Assembly: GCA_017311185.1 (NCBI GenBank)
Contig: JAESUZ010001294.1
Location: 806,001 to 870,000, forward strand
Direction of reading: 5' to 3'
DNA length: 64,000 nt
Source of the DNA: Proteles cristata cristata
Taxonomy: Eukaryota; Chordata; Mammalia; Carnivora; Hyaenidae
Part shown: positions 35,114 through 48,170 of the stretch, one piece after another
Position numbering within the stretch: position 1 is the first letter of the stretch
How the letters are laid out: the number at the start of each line of letters is the position of its first letter
Translations under genes and position numbers: made by a program
The notes under the pieces: model-generated
Databases searched by the model: none
Seen by the model: only the letters and a program-made list of their open reading frames with translations
Told to the model about the DNA's origin: nothing

Positions 35114-35894
35114 CTCCAGATTTCCTTTGAATACTTACGAACTATAAAGAAACTGTGTGTTTTTAAGCCCCAAATAATGTTGTATGAAATAGATCCATGG
35201 TTTAAGTAAGAAAATAAACTGGGACAAGCACCGAGAGCAGGGGCTGTAAAGATAAGACAGCCCACAACTTTGGGAGCTCAGGCTGTGCTCCCAAATACAT
35301 GTGAGCAGAGAGGCCATCACAATTTCCTTGAGAGCACAGAGGCTTTAGGAGAGGAGGTGCATAGGAGCAGGAATTGGCAGGGTGAGGAGTTCACCAGTCA
35401 GAGGACAGGGGAGGTCATTTGGGGACAGAGAGAGGCATGGACAAAGGCAGGGGCAGGAACGGGCTTGACCTTGGAGGGATGGGGGACAGTGTCGGGGGGC
35501 TACATCAGGGCCATCCTGGAGAGCTAGGGGGCTGGAGTGGAGTGGGGGTGGGCAAGGAGTGCCCTTGGACATGAGGTGGGGAAAGGAGGCTTTGGGCAGT
35601 CGGTGGGGCTAGGTTGTGGGCACTGGGGAGCCATGGAAGGATTTAGTGACATCCTGGGTTAGTGACAGCTGCAATCTGGCATTGGAGATAACACGGGCTG
35701 CTGAGTAAGGAATCCCGAAGTTCATTCACACCACGGTTCCTGGGTACCTACCATGCCTCTTACTACCCCCAGGGGGCAGCGGGTCCACCCCTGCAGCCTG
35801 CCCAGGGGTCTCTGGGTCACCTGCCCCTTCTCTGCTCCACTGTCTATTTCCAGAAGCAGGGAAGCACCATGTTTCGGACCGGAACTGAATCAGA

Positions 35895-36098
35895 GGTGCC
35901 TGGGTGGCTCAGTCGGTTAAACGTCCGACTTTGGCTCAGGTCATGATCTTACGGTTCATGGGTTCAAGCCCTGCGTCAAGCTCTTTGTTGACCTCTCAGA
36001 CCCTGGAGCCTGCTAAGGATTCTGTGTCTCGTTCTCTCTCTGCCCCTCCCCCGCTTGTGTTCTGCCTCTCTCTGTCTCTCTCTCAAAAAAAAAAAAAA
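35895..36098 (+). mobile_element. Feliform SINE
   Basis: A forward copy with an intact head and the tail 'ctctctcaaaaaaaaaaaaa'. No clear target duplication is seen. Confidence 0.93.
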
Positions 36099-36425
36099 GG
36101 AAACAAACAAACCCTGAATTCCAGGAACAGTCAGCTCATCAACGGATAAACCTAGTCTCTTTGTCATCCTAAATGAGCCTGCTTCCTAACCCCACCACTG
36201 AGCACATTATTCTCCCATTACTCAGATTCAATTTGGCAACCACCTTCTGCTCTTTCGTATCTGTCCTCCTGCTAGCCGGCTGCTCACCAGCAATCGGTGG
36301 CAGCTTTGCTGCCATTTTTGACCCCTCCTTCCCTCTCCTGCTCAGTGGCCTCCTGTCTCCATTCTCTGTTTGTCTCCTAGCTGGACCGCAGCAGAAAGTC
36401 ATGGACCTCCCTGCACACTACTCTA

Positions 36426-36636
36426 TTTTTTTAAATGTTTATTTATTTTTGAAAGTCAGAGACACAGAGCAGGAGTGGGGGAGGGGCAGAGAGAGAGGGA
36501 GACACAGAATCTGAAACAGGCTCCAGGCTCTGAGCTGTCAGCACAGAGCCTGACGCCGAGTTCGCACCCACGAACTGCGAGATCGTGACCTGAGCCAAAG
36601 TCAGAAGTTTAGCCGACTGAGCCACTTAAGCGCCCC
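36426..36636 (-). mobile_element. Feliform SINE
   Basis: A reverse copy with an 18-bp target duplication starting TCCCTGCA and ending CTACTCTA, at 36408-36425 and 36637-36654. The two copies differ at two bases. Confidence 0.95.
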
Positions 36637-37077
36637 TCCCTGCATGCTACTCTAGAGGAAACTCTGTAGAGCACCTTTCCTCCAGTCTCCCCACTGTCTT
36701 TAAATTTCCAAGCTAAAGGGTAAAGCCCACCCTCCCCTGATTCACAGTCAAGGCCTTGTATGATTCGCCCTTATCTTCAACCACTTTACATAGTCCCTTG
36801 TCCGCATTTGACCAAATGTGGGGAATGTCAGTAATTTTTGCAACTGCTTTAAAAAAATTTTTCAGTCGTGATTTCTCATAGGGCAGGAGCCCGGTCTTAT
36901 TTCTACCTGACCAAAAGACCCTCTGATGTTGTCAAGTACTGCTAGCGGCCCCTGCTCATCCTGAGGGTCCTATTCGGGCGTTGCTTATTTCCTCTTTCCA
37001 ACCTCTTAACCCTACTCTTGGTGTCTATGTCCTGTTTTCTGAGACTTAATCCATGGCTGTCTTGATTGTTTTACTAT

Positions 37078-37289
37078 GTAAAACAAATTTTTAAGTTTAT
37101 TTATCTATTTTGAGAGAGACAGAGTGAGTGGGGGTGGAGCAGAGAGAGGGAGAGAGAGAGAATCCCAAGCAGGCCTCACACTGTCAGCACAGAGCCTGAT
37201 GGGGGCCTCGAACTCACAAACCATGAGATCTTGACCTGAGCCGAAACCAAGAGTTGCACACTTAACCAACGGAGCCACCCAGGCACCAC
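37078..37289 (-). mobile_element. Carnivore SINE
   Basis: A reverse, moderately diverged copy with the target duplication TGTTTTACTAT at 37067-37077 and 37290-37300. Confidence 0.94.
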
Positions 37290-37763
37290 TGTTTTACTAT
37301 TCTAAATGCTGATTCTAAACTCTGCAAGACTTTTTTTTAACTTCAGGGGCAGAAGGTTGAATTAATCAGACTCTTCAGCTCCTAACACTTTTGTCTTGAC
37401 TTATTTTATTTCCCTCTTCACTCCCGATTCCCAGTGCCATCGCCCTGCCTGCCCCAGCAAGCGTCTACACTAATGAGATATATCCGTGTATGCATAATTC
37501 ATGAAAACGTTACTATGTTTCCAAGGACCCTTTGTTTTTAAAATCTACCTTTGTTTCTGTAATGACTGTCATTGTTTTCTAACTGCCGCATAATACTCTG
37601 TGGGATACACCAACGTCAGTTTACTTAGCCGATCTCCAAGTCCTGTGGGGACTGATTATTAAATTTCTTTTTATGATCCATAGTGTCAGCGGAGAGCTGG
37701 TATATAGAAAAAACTCATGAATATTTGTGGACAAAACGCCCAAGCCAAGAAAGTCCATTTTTA

Positions 37764-38003
37764 TTTATTTACTTTTATTTTATTATTTTTTTTAATGTTT
37801 TATTTATTTCTAGGAGAGAGAGAGAGAGAGAGACAGCGTGAGCAGGGGAGGGTCAGAGAGAGGGAGTCACAGACTGAAACAGGCTCCAGGCTCTGAGCTG
37901 GCAGTCAGCACAGAGCCCGATGCGGGGCTCGAACCCACGAACCGCGAGATCATGACCTAAGTGAAAGTCGGACGCTTAACCGACTAAGCCACCCAGGAGC
38001 CCC
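37764..38003 (-). mobile_element. Feliform SINE, young subfamily
   Basis: A reverse copy with a 17-bp target duplication, AAGAAAGTCCATTTTTA (37747-37763) and AAGAACGTCCATTTTTA (38004-38020). An extra T-rich TTTA stretch sits at the tail end. Confidence 0.96.
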
Positions 38004-38639
38004 AAGAACGTCCATTTTTAAAAACAGCTCCCCTATCAACAGTAAGAAGAGAAGCATTTTATCAGGGCCCACAAAGGTAGGTAAAAGGCAGCAACAGGTT
38101 TGCGAGAAAGCATCCTCCCCCTGGCACAGATGGGGGAAAGTGGAGCTGTCTAAAACACAGCACGTCAGGGGTGAGATTAGAGGTCAGTTTTGCCCCAAAA
38201 GTTCTCACTAAGGAGCATCTGTTGACCTCACGGAGTTGCAGTAGGGTCCCGCGTTAGGATTCCGTGTGGGTGATCAGAACCCATAACAAAAGAGCATCCG
38301 GCAAATAAAGTAAGAGGTGAAACTCTAAGAGGTGGGAGCTGCTTGGTCTGAGGGAGCAGAGCCATGGCAGTCAGGCGGGAAGGTGCTGTGGATGCAGGAT
38401 GCTAGCCCGCCCGCTGGCCTGGCACCAGCTGAACAGCAGCCCGCTGGGATTTACAGCACTGGTCACTAGATTGCAAGATACACCCCCCGCCCCAAACCAC
38501 AACAAAGAAACACAATGACAGCACGAACGCACGTGCGTGCACACCCTATAAAACAGAAAGTGCCCTACGAACAAAGAGAGGAATGTGATGATATGGGGAG
38601 GGTGTTCATGCTTCCCCTTTGCACAGCCACACAGACAAG

Positions 38640-38716
38640 GCAGCGTCTCCCCATAATTCAGGTCCACCCAGAACCTGTGAGTGTGATCTTATTTAGAAAT
38701 AGTGTCTTTGCAGAAT
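38640..38716 (+). mobile_element. MLT1 LTR fragment truncated by an L1
   Basis: 'aattcaggtccacccagaac' and 'gtgatcttatttagaaatag' match an MLT1-type LTR up to 'gtctttgcaga', after which L1 3' sequence begins abruptly. Confidence 0.6.
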
Positions 38717-39436
38717 TAAAAATAGAAATACCATATGATCCAGTCACTCCACTACTGGGTGGAAAACAAAAGAAGACAAAAAACACTAATTTAAAAGATA
38801 TGTATATCCCCATGGTTATTGCAGCTTTATTTACAACAGCCCAGAGAGAGTAGCAGCCCAAGCTTCCAGGGATAGATGAATGGATAAAGATGTGGTGTAT
38901 ATATGTATATATACATACATACATACATACATACATACATACACACAGACAATGGAACATTACTCAGCTATAAAAAAGAATGAGATCTTGCCATTTGCAA
39001 CTGCTGGATGGATCCTGACAGTAGTACACTATGTGAAATAAGTCAGAGAAAGACAAATACCACATGATTTCACTTATAGGTGGAATCTATTAAACAAGAC
39101 AAATGAACAAAGGAAAAAAAAGGAAACAAACAAAAAACCAGACTCTTAAACACAGAGAACAAACTGTTGGTTGCCAGAGGAGAGGTGGGTGGGGGGATGG
39201 GTGAAATAGATAATGGGGATTAACTGGTATAAACTTCTCATTATCAAGATAAGTCAAGGAGATGGAAAGTACAGCATGGGAAATATAGTCAATAATACTG
39301 TAATAACTTTGTATGGTGACAGATGGTGACTACACTTTTGGTGAGCACTGAGCAATGTATAGAAATGTTGCATCATTATTTTGTACACCTGAAACTAATA
39401 TACTAACACTGTATTTTAATTATATTTCAATAAAAA
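38717..39436 (+). mobile_element. LINE-1 3' end, 5'-truncated
   Basis: Sense L1 3' end: 'aataccatatgatccagtca', 'tagatgaatggataaagatg', 'acattactcagctataaaa', 'tttgtacacctgaaactaa' and a final 'atatttcaataaaaag'. It contains a (CATA)n expansion at 38896-38950. Confidence 0.88.
38896..38950. repeat. (CATA)n / (TA)n microsatellite
   Basis: About 55 bp of tetranucleotide repeat within the L1 3' region. Confidence 0.95.
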
Positions 39437-40611
39437 GTTGGTGACCCAAGATAGGAAGGTCGAGGCATGACTGATATCCAATAAAAGATTCAGGAATGTG
39501 AGGGAAATTCCCAACTGATCTGATGGCATTGTTGCCCAGGATTCCAGGATGACGGTACCAATTCATTACTGTGAACTGGTAATGGCAAAAGAAGTTAATC
39601 TAAAGAGCACAGGAGGTACTTAGGTACTAATTTAGTCTAAGGGTTTTATTGTACAGATACAAAGAAACCTAAACCTTGGTATGGTTTTTGAGTATGAGAA
39701 CTCTGAGCAAAGATTGTATATCGGTTTTAATGTCTTGGAGAGCAAACGTACGGACAGACACTCCTGCTTAATTATTTTGACTGTTGACCATGATTCATGT
39801 GTGCGATACCCCTCTAAGACTGAACTACTTATGTGTCTGGGTTCTGAGGGTTACGTATCTGAAGATGACAGCTTTTTCCATCCGAGGTGAGCAGGAGCCC
39901 AAGGGAACATTTTCCCATGGTGGTAATCTAAAACATTATCTTTCGATGAAACTAACATTTCAATGTATGATCACATTTGGCAGATAAACACAAAATTTAA
40001 AAGAAATTTGGACTTGCAGGAGAGTAGCATTGGGCTCACTCTCTAGTCTTTAGGAAGTATTAACTTTCTTAGGCTGGTAGGGGTTTAAAGTGGATTGCTC
40101 TCTTGAGAATTTGAAAATAGCATTTACATTCTCCGTTAGCACGCACACATTCATCTTTTGCTAGACTCCTCTACTTTATATTCTCTGGTGACTCTCTTAA
40201 AAAAAACCACTTCATTTAAAAAAGCATAAATGTCAAACACATTAAAAATAAACAAAGCAGTACAGTAAAATCTCATGTACCTATCACCAAGCATCAAGGA
40301 TTATCAACATACAGCCGTTCTTCATCTGTGTCTCTCTAATTGCTTCCTTATCTTTCTTACTTTTCAACACGTCTCTTGGGGTGGAGGGTGGGGTCATAGT
40401 TTTGTTCCTTCTTCCTGGAAGTATTCACTCAGATCAGATGCCAAGAACAGAGTCAATTTTTTCTTTTTTTACTTCTCTGTTTTAGTTCCATTTCCAAACT
40501 GGGTTAAGGAATGCAGCAGAGAGCTCAGAATGGAATTAACCCCATTTGGTTAAGTATCATTGTGCTTGGGGTATTGAACACCAAGTGACGATAGAGTCCA
40601 GTTTGGGTGGT

Positions 40612-40795
40612 ATAGGTTGGTTGTCATGGTTCCCAAAGCATGATCCCTGGACCAGCAGTACAAGCATCAGCTGGGAATTCCTTAGAAATGAAAACTCTCA
40701 GACCCACCACATATCACCTGAATCTCTGCAAGCAAGATGTCCTGGTGATGCTATTGCACCCTCGAGTTGGAGGAGCACTGCTTTAGCGGTTAGGC
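40612..40795 (+). mobile_element. MER5A-like hAT remnant
   Basis: 'catggttcccaaagcatgat', 'gaaatgaaaactctcagacc'-like text and the end 'aggagcactgcttta' follow the MER5A layout. Confidence 0.65.
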
Positions 40796-40861
40796 TAACT
40801 TGACACATGAACGGCTGTAAGAATCAGGGATATGACATTCAGGCTACATTCTCTGAATACC

Positions 40862-40906
40862 TGTGTGTGTGTGAGTGAGTGTGTGAGTACATGCATGTGT
40901 ACACAC
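40862..40906. repeat. Degenerate (TG)n microsatellite
   Basis: A TGTGTGTG/AGTG mixed run of about 45 bp. Confidence 0.8.
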
Positions 40907-41196
40907 AGACTTGTATATAAGCATATTCTTATTTAAGATAGCCTAAAATTGTACTTCTACATGCAAAATGGGATACAAGCTTGGTATAAAGAATGTGATA
41001 CAAACAGATGGAAATCCTTGGGCAAAATTTAAGCATCCTTATTCTATATTTAATCTTACTAATTCTGCTTTCAGATTGTATTATAAGTTATGTGTAATAG
41101 ACATAGGTGATCCCGTTAATTTTGACATGTGTTTTCACTTTCACTCAGTTCAAAATATTTTCTAAGTTCACATTAGACTTGTGGTGTTTCATTTCT

Positions 41197-41427
41197 TTTT
41201 TTAAAAATTTTTAAATGTTTATTTATTTTAGAGAGGGAGAGAGAGAGAGAGAGAGTGCACGGGCACAAGTTGGGAAAGGGCAGAGACAAGGGAGACACAA
41301 AATCCGAAATAGGCTCCAGGTTCCTGCTGTCAGCACAGAGCCCCGTGCAGGGGTGGAACCCACAAACTGTGAGATTATGACCCAAGCAGAAGTCAGTTGC
41401 TAACTGACTGAGCCACCCAGGCACCCC
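41197..41427 (-). mobile_element. Carnivore SINE
   Basis: A diverged reverse copy with a perfect 17-bp target duplication, TGTGGTGTTTCATTTCT, at 41180-41196 and 41428-41444. Confidence 0.95.
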
Positions 41428-41966
41428 TGTGGTGTTTCATTTCTATGTGTTGTTTACTTCTATTTGGGAAATTTCCAGATCTCTTTGTAACTAATCTCTA
41501 GTTAAATTCTATCAAGGTCAAAAAAGCACATATTATATGATGACAATTATACTAAATTTGTTAAGGCTTTGTGGCCCAGAGTATGGTTTATCTAGGTGAT
41601 TGTTCCATGTGTACTTGGAAAGAAGGTATGTTTCTGCTGCTGTTAGATGAAGTGTTACATAAATGCAATGAGGTCACGTTGTCTACGTATTCTATTAATT
41701 GAGAGGAATGCTAAAGTCTCTGAGTACAATTGTGGAATTGTCTGTTTCTCCTTTCAGTGCTGTCAGTTTTTGCTTTATGTGTTTTGGGACTTCTGTTTAG
41801 GTGCATATACATTTAATACTATTATGTTTTGTTGGCCATTTTCCCTTTCATTATTATGCACTTTCCCACTTTATCCCTGGTAATTTTCCCCCGCATTTCA
41901 GTCTACTTTGTGTAATATTGATATTGCCACCTCTGTTTTTGCTTTCTTTTGATTAGTATTTACATG

Positions 41967-42006
<40 letters not shown>

Positions 42007-42036
42007 TATATATTGTTATATATATTAATATATTTA
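41967..42036. repeat. (TA)n microsatellite
   Basis: A roughly 70-bp AT run with interruptions inside the antisense L1. Confidence 0.93.
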
Positions 42037-42171
42037 TTAACCTTTTATTTTTAGTCTACTTATTACATTTAGAGTAGGTTTCTATAGATAGCATTTGGTG
42101 TTTTGCTAAATATCCAATTGGACAATATTATCTCTATTTGGTATTTTAGACTATCTACATTTAACATAATT

Positions 42172-42384
42172 TTTTTTTTAAATTTTTATTTATTTCTAGG
42201 AGAGAGAGACAGCATGAGCAGGGGAGGGTCAGAGAGAGAGAGAATCACAGACTCTGAAACAGGCTCCAGGCTCTGAGCTGGCAGTCAGCACAGAGCCCGA
42301 CGCGGGGCTCGAACCCACGAACCATGAGATCATGACCCAAGCGAAAGTCGGACGCTCAACCGACTAAGCCACCCAGGTGCCCCA
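42172..42384 (-). mobile_element. Feliform SINE, young subfamily
   Basis: A reverse copy nested in the L1, with a perfect 15-bp target duplication ACATTTAACATAATT at 42157-42171 and 42385-42399. Confidence 0.96.
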
Positions 42385-43794
42385 ACATTTAACATAATTA
42401 TTGACTGGATTTAGCTCTACCATTTTATTCGTGTTCTATTTGCTTCTTCTGTTTTTGTTGTTGTTTTTATTTTTTTCCTTTTGTTCTTCTGTTCGCCCTT
42501 TTCCTTCCTTCTTTTGGATTTGAATAATTTTTAGATTTCCATATAATTTATCTTATTGTTGGTCGCATCTCTTGTGCTATTTTTTAGTTGTTGTCTAGGG
42601 ATTATAATATACACACCTCATCTGTCACGGTTTACTTAAAGTAAATATTTACCACTTCAAGTAAAATGTAGAATTCTTGAAAACATATATGTCCCTTTTA
42701 CCCTTTCCTACTTATGTCATATTTGCCACAGGTATTATACCTACATACGATGAGATCCTTCCAATGTTATAATTTTTGTTTTCAACAATCGTGCATATTT
42801 TATATAACTTAAAAGGATATGACCTTGGCTTTTTTTTTTTTAATCACAATCCACAGTAGGTAGCAGGTATTATGAGTTCCATTTTAGAGTGGAGGAAATG
42901 GATAAGTAAGATGATTTGTCTGCATTCATACAGTTGAATAATAGCAGAATCAGGACTCCACCTTTTTCCTTTTCCCTTCTACTAGGTTGCATTTTGTTCT
43001 TCACATATAAGTTCTAGCTTTGGTACAGAAACTAGAGTCTCAATGCAAAGCTTGAGAACTTCTAACATACTATTTCAGCATTCTTCCTTTTGGAAACACC
43101 TTGGTGACCTGGAGGAGGCGGCTCTTCTATTTTACGTGTGGCACCAAGATAATAAGCAGAAAGATTTGGGTCTAGTTTCTAGGGCACTGCGTTAACCACA
43201 CACTGGCTGATGCTCTTCGTGTTCCTGACTAACAACTAGGTTAGGTCCATGGTCATTTGCATTGGCTCTCCTCCATTTGGAATCTGCTTTCTAGCCATCA
43301 CAATAATCAGGATTCCAACTACAGATGGCTGAATGCAAATTTCATTTCTGTGGAAGTTCTATTTCCCTTCCCTTAAATTTGTGGTTTTTAATAACTGTGT
43401 TCCCTGGAGTGTTAGAGATTTTTGTTAAGTTCCCAGATTTCCATGAAGTGTCCTCAGGGGTCAAATGGACTTGAGTGGGTGGGTGGGGTTGTGGGGAATC
43501 CACTTCCTTCCTCTCTTGTTTGTTTTTAATATTTTATTTCATTTGGACAAATAGTTCCTTGGAACTGTAAAAGGAATTTGAAAACCTTCACCTCAGGGCC
43601 TGGACCCAGCAGCCTCTCAGGACAAGAGGGAATTCGAGATCTGTCTACTTCAGCCAGCCATGGGAGGCTTGAGCTCATCACTGCCCTGTGACGCCTGGCC
43701 TGGGTCTGAGCAGGGAATCTCCACGTCTCTAACAGTTCATCCCTTCTGGGCTTGGTTCTGATGCTCTCAGTCCTTCTGTGGATTGTTGCTTGGT

Positions 43795-43965
43795 GAACTT
43801 GGCTGCCCACTGCAATCCCCTGCAGAGTGTTTAAAAATACTGATGCCTGGGCTCCACCCCCAGAGGCTCTGATTTCACTGGTTTGGAATGCAGCCTTAGT
43901 AAGGGGAGATTTAAACGTTTCCTAGGTGATTCTAATTTGCAGCAAAGTTCAGGAAGTACTGCCTC
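43795..43965 (+). mobile_element. MER5A-like hAT remnant (partial)
   Basis: 'gcctgggctccacccccag', 'aggtgattctaatttgcag' and a diverged end resemble MER5A. The 5' inverted end is not clear. Confidence 0.5.
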
Positions 43966-46559
43966 AGATGAGCTGAGACCTGTACCTGCGAAGTCCCCAC
44001 CTCCCCCTGGAAGACACCTGTCTCCAAAGCCATCTTCCTGACTCCTGCTGCAAAATATTATCTGGCTCCTCTATGTTTCTCTTATTGAGGTGCCTCCCTG
44101 GAACGCAACAGCCTGGGATGGATTAGATCATCGCACAGGAGTAGAACCAAGCATCCCTCCTTCTTCATACTTGACTTGGATTCCTGCATTGCCAATGTAG
44201 CCCTAGCACAACACGGGTGACTTGATAAGGAGCCTTTTTTTTTTTTTAAACAAAGATGCTGTTGCTAAGCTCTTTCTCCCCACTTTGCATTTTGGATATG
44301 AACTATTAATTACTGACCATGGCCTAAGGACAGCCACATCAGCAGAGCCTGCAGATAAATGAGGAACTACATCTCGCAGCCTTTTATAGTTCGCAAAGTG
44401 AATTCACACACCTTATCTCCATCACTCCTCCCTCTCAACTGCCTGGATTCCAATCCTACTGTTCAGGAGAGGAAGGTGGTTGTCACACAAAGAGACGGGG
44501 CCCCAAACCACCAAACCACAGGTTAGTAAGTCACAGAGCCAGTGTGGGGGGTGGGGTGTCATGCAAAGCGCCTGCTTCCACAGTCGGCGACCTACACACC
44601 AGGCCGCACTGCCTTCCATGAAACCCTGCAGTCCACGGCAGGCCAGGGCCAGGACCTCATGGAATGTTCGTTCACCTCTGGGATCGCTGCTGCTTGGTGT
44701 GGCAGCTTTCCAGGGCCACCCTCGCGCTCTGTGCCGCAGGCTGCAGCAGCAAAAATACAGGACAGGGGTCCCCGCCACAGTGTTGAGAAAACAAGGCCAG
44801 GTTTTGGGCAACATTAGCATACCCCTCGCTCCAAATGCTGGCAGAAATTATATGGTGGCTTAAAAGCCTCCTTGGAGAAAGACAGTCATATGCATGGCTG
44901 AACCAAAACCAGAACCAGAAATAAAAAAATCCACCCCCCGCCCAAACAAAAAACCAGACCAGGCCAGAGAGTGGCAATCCCCGTGGCAAAAATTCATAGT
45001 CCGTCTGGTGATCAATTTCCTTCCTATATAGACATGCGATGCCTCATTCTTTCAGTGCCTGACTTGCCTTTGCCTTGGGACTTACAATCTCTTCCAGCAA
45101 CTGGCACTTCCACTGTATGCCCTTTTAGTTTCCAGCTCAGCTCCTCCTCTGGACTTTGGTTTTCTTGTGACTATCTGAATATTCTCGGGACTTTCTCCTT
45201 TCAAATTCCTGTTGCTGACCCGACTCTGGGTCTTAATTCCACCTATTTCATTGATTGGCCTAAAAACGGTGACATCCGTTGGCTGAGCGGTGGGCATGGT
45301 CTGTCCCAGGTACAGGCAATAAGGATGCGCATTGTCTGTAGAGGATTTGATTTAAAAGTAGTGATGAAAGCATCTAGAAGTTGATGCTGTCTATCATCAC
45401 CACAATGAAATGCTACCCTCTGTGGGTAGGAGCACTCCCACTGTCCCTCCCTTCCCGCCTTGGTGTGCTACTGCTGAACATTCAGTCACAGACGTCTATC
45501 CCAACCTCCCTGGCATGTCCATCCCAAGCTGGGCTCCATTTCTGTCCTGTCTGTTGGGCAGGACAGAAGTCACATCTAACAGGCTTAGGAGGGCTGCAAC
45601 AGAGCTTCCTGAACAGTTAGTTGAAAGAGAACTCAGTTAATTCTGTAGAAATAATAAGCCCATGGAAGATAGCACAGATTCTATGGTGGAACTTGAAAAC
45701 CAGAGACAACAGGGTTTTAAATGTCTCCAGAAAGGAGTCTTAGATGATATTGGTTATTTCCAAGCACTGAGAAGTATCCCAGTGGAAAAATAGGGCATGA
45801 AATTGTTTTTATTTGAAAGGCATTTGTTTGAGAAAACGATGCTTTCTCCAAGCAAAATGTTAGCTCGCCTGGTTAGAAGTTAATTACAGTATTTATTGCT
45901 TCAAGCCAGCCTGGAATTTTGGCTTTAATTCTTACAAGCCTATGATTCAGGGGGGAAATTACCTATTCAACCCAAATCCAGGGAGCTAAAGGTTGATCTG
46001 ATAACTGCCCATTTCAAAAGGACCCAAGAGATAAGAAATAAGTCCCTGAGGGAGGAAAAAACAAAACTGAAGTTTTAAATCCAGGAACGTTATCGGGACT
46101 GCTTGTTACTGAGGATGGAGATAAATGAGGGAATGACGTAAAGGAATAAAGTGATTAGTTGCCTTGATTCTCAAATTAATAATGACCTTGCTCTTTTGAT
46201 GTCTCACTAGTCACGTACTGGCTTAATTATCATATTTGGAAGTGGAAGTCCAGTGTAAGCAGAGAAACCATGCGTCTGATATGCTGCTAATGGACTTGAG
46301 TTTCATCATTCTAACCTGACTCAAAAGCAAACACCGTCCTTGTTGGTCACCCTCCTTCAGTCCTGTTTTCGGGGCTGGGTACCACTGACTGACTTGTTTG
46401 CGCCTCTGGACATCCCGACTATGTTTTCCAGCTATGTCCTCCTTGGTGCCTATTTGACCTTGAACTTTGGGTCTCTCGCAAGGTTCTGGCCTCAATCCTC
46501 TGATTTTCTTCTTTCTGCACCACTGAATTGATTGGTGGGGCTTCAGTGCTACCCCTGGT

Positions 46560-48170
46560 GGCTCTCCAGCCTGGTCCTCCCTCCGCAGCTCAGAGCCTTT
46601 CATCCCAAATGTCAACAGGTCATGTTCTTGACCTTAATCCCTCCTGCCTCCTTCTGCCCTCACCAGGCCTTCTTCCTCCCTTCCATCTCTTATCTCCCCC
46701 TCTCTCTGCCAGCTCCTCTCCATCTTCCAAGAAACATGTTTAAGTCTACCCTAGCCTTAAAAAAAGAAAAAAAACCCACATCTTACATCAGTCCCAGCAC
46801 CCCTTAATCTCTCCTCCTCTTCACTGTCAAATTTCCTAAATAACATTGACTCTGGCTGCCCTGCACCTGCAGAGGTCAGGGGTAATGTTCTAGTTGCTGG
46901 ATCCAGCTGTGTCATGTTAGCGGCATGTTAACCCTTTGTGCTAGAGAGAGACTGCTCCCTGTGGAGCCTCTCCCTTCCCTCCTCTCTGGGGTCTCGTATC
47001 CCCTGACCCCTGGCTGCCTCTGATCATGCCTCGGGTCCCCCTCTGCCCCCTGCTCTCCAAAGGGTGCTGTTGCTATAGTCTTTGGTCAGCTTCTGATTGC
47101 CCTCCATTCTATCCCTTGGGCACCCCCAACTCTCCACTCTGAAGAGAGGACTCCCAATGTCTATCTTTCGCCCCGATCTCCTTCCTGAACTCCAGCCCCA
47201 GCTTTCCCCCGGCCTGCTAGAACTTTCTCTGGTATACTTCATACAGGCTTCAGTTCAACAGGCCTCAAATCGCACACATCATTTTCTCCCCCAGCCCTGC
47301 TTCCTCCTTGTCCTGGCCCAGATGTCCTCTTGGTCATGGCCTGGACCCCTCCATTTCCCCCCAGTTCTTCCTTTAGCCCTGATATCTAATCAATTACGAA
47401 GTCCTATGTTCCCAGCAAACCATGAAAATTATTCCACCATATGCATCCAGAACTTTCACACCTCCAGGTCCCTGCTACACTCTGCTCTGTCTGGAAGGCC
47501 TGCCCCTAGTGAGGAGAGGGCATTGTGTGGACACAAGCTGCCGCATGCGAGATACGGGGTTAGAAAGACCATCTTAAAGCTTTGTGGTTCTCTGGATGAA
47601 ATTCCTCACCGTGTCTATATGTCCATAACCTGCTTCTCTTTCAAGATTCACGGCAGCTGCTGTTGCCTTCCAAAGCTTTCTCTGACTCCTTCCCTGCCCC
47701 ATCTCAACTGGAAGTAATGTCTCCCTCTCTGGATTCCTGTAACACTTTATATATTTCTCTTAGGGAATTTATCACTGATTACTTCTTTTTTTTAAAAAAA
47801 ATTTAAATGTTTTTTTTCAAATTTATTTTTGAGAGAGAGAGAAAGAGAGACAGCGTGAGCAGGGGAGGATCAGAGAGGGAGACACAGAATCTGAAGACAG
47901 GCTCCAGGCTCTGAGCTGTCAGCACAGAGCCCGACGTGGGGCTTGAACCTACAAACCGTGAGATCATGACCTGAGCCGAAGTCAGATGCTTAACTGACTG
48001 AGCCATCCAGGCGCCCCTATCACTGATTACATCTTATCTCCCCCATTATATTAACTGACCACATGCTCTTAGAGGGGAAAGGACAATGTCTAGTGTTTTC
48101 TTCTTTAAATCCTTCTTGTGTATAGTAGGCAGCCATGAAACACATCGTTAAGTAAAGACATGAATGAATA
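46560..48170 (+). mobile_element. LINE-2 remnants, interrupted by a SINE
   Basis: A C/T-rich sense text ('ctccatcttccaagaaacat', 'cactctgaagagaggactc', 'aaattcctcaccgtgtcta', 'gaattccactttctctgact'-like near 47680) in the order of L2. It ends near 'aaagacatgaatgaata'. The 206-codon open frame at 47097-47717 is a by-product. Confidence 0.5.
47783..48017 (-). mobile_element. Feliform SINE
   Basis: A reverse copy with a perfect 13-bp target duplication, TATCACTGATTAC, at 47770-47782 and 48018-48030. Confidence 0.95.

Larger units (their letters stand above)
41515..42850 (-). mobile_element. LINE-1 ORF2 remnant interrupted by a SINE
   Basis: Reverse-strand L1 ORF2 text: 'ttccatgtgtacttggaaag', 'gaggaatgctaaagtctct', 'gtgcatatacatttaatac', then after the SINE 'gattataatatacacacctc'. 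Stops break every frame; no intact reverse transcriptase remains. Confidence 0.75.

Noticed and set aside
44422..44863. Overlapping 132- and 127-codon open frames on opposite strands
   Set aside because: Neither shows domain features or splice context, and part is MIR-like. Chance frames.
47097..47717. 206-codon open frame on the plus strand
   Set aside because: It lies in C/T-rich LINE-2-like sequence. The composition (Ser, Pro, Leu, Phe) reflects the repeat, and no L2 reverse-transcriptase motif survives.
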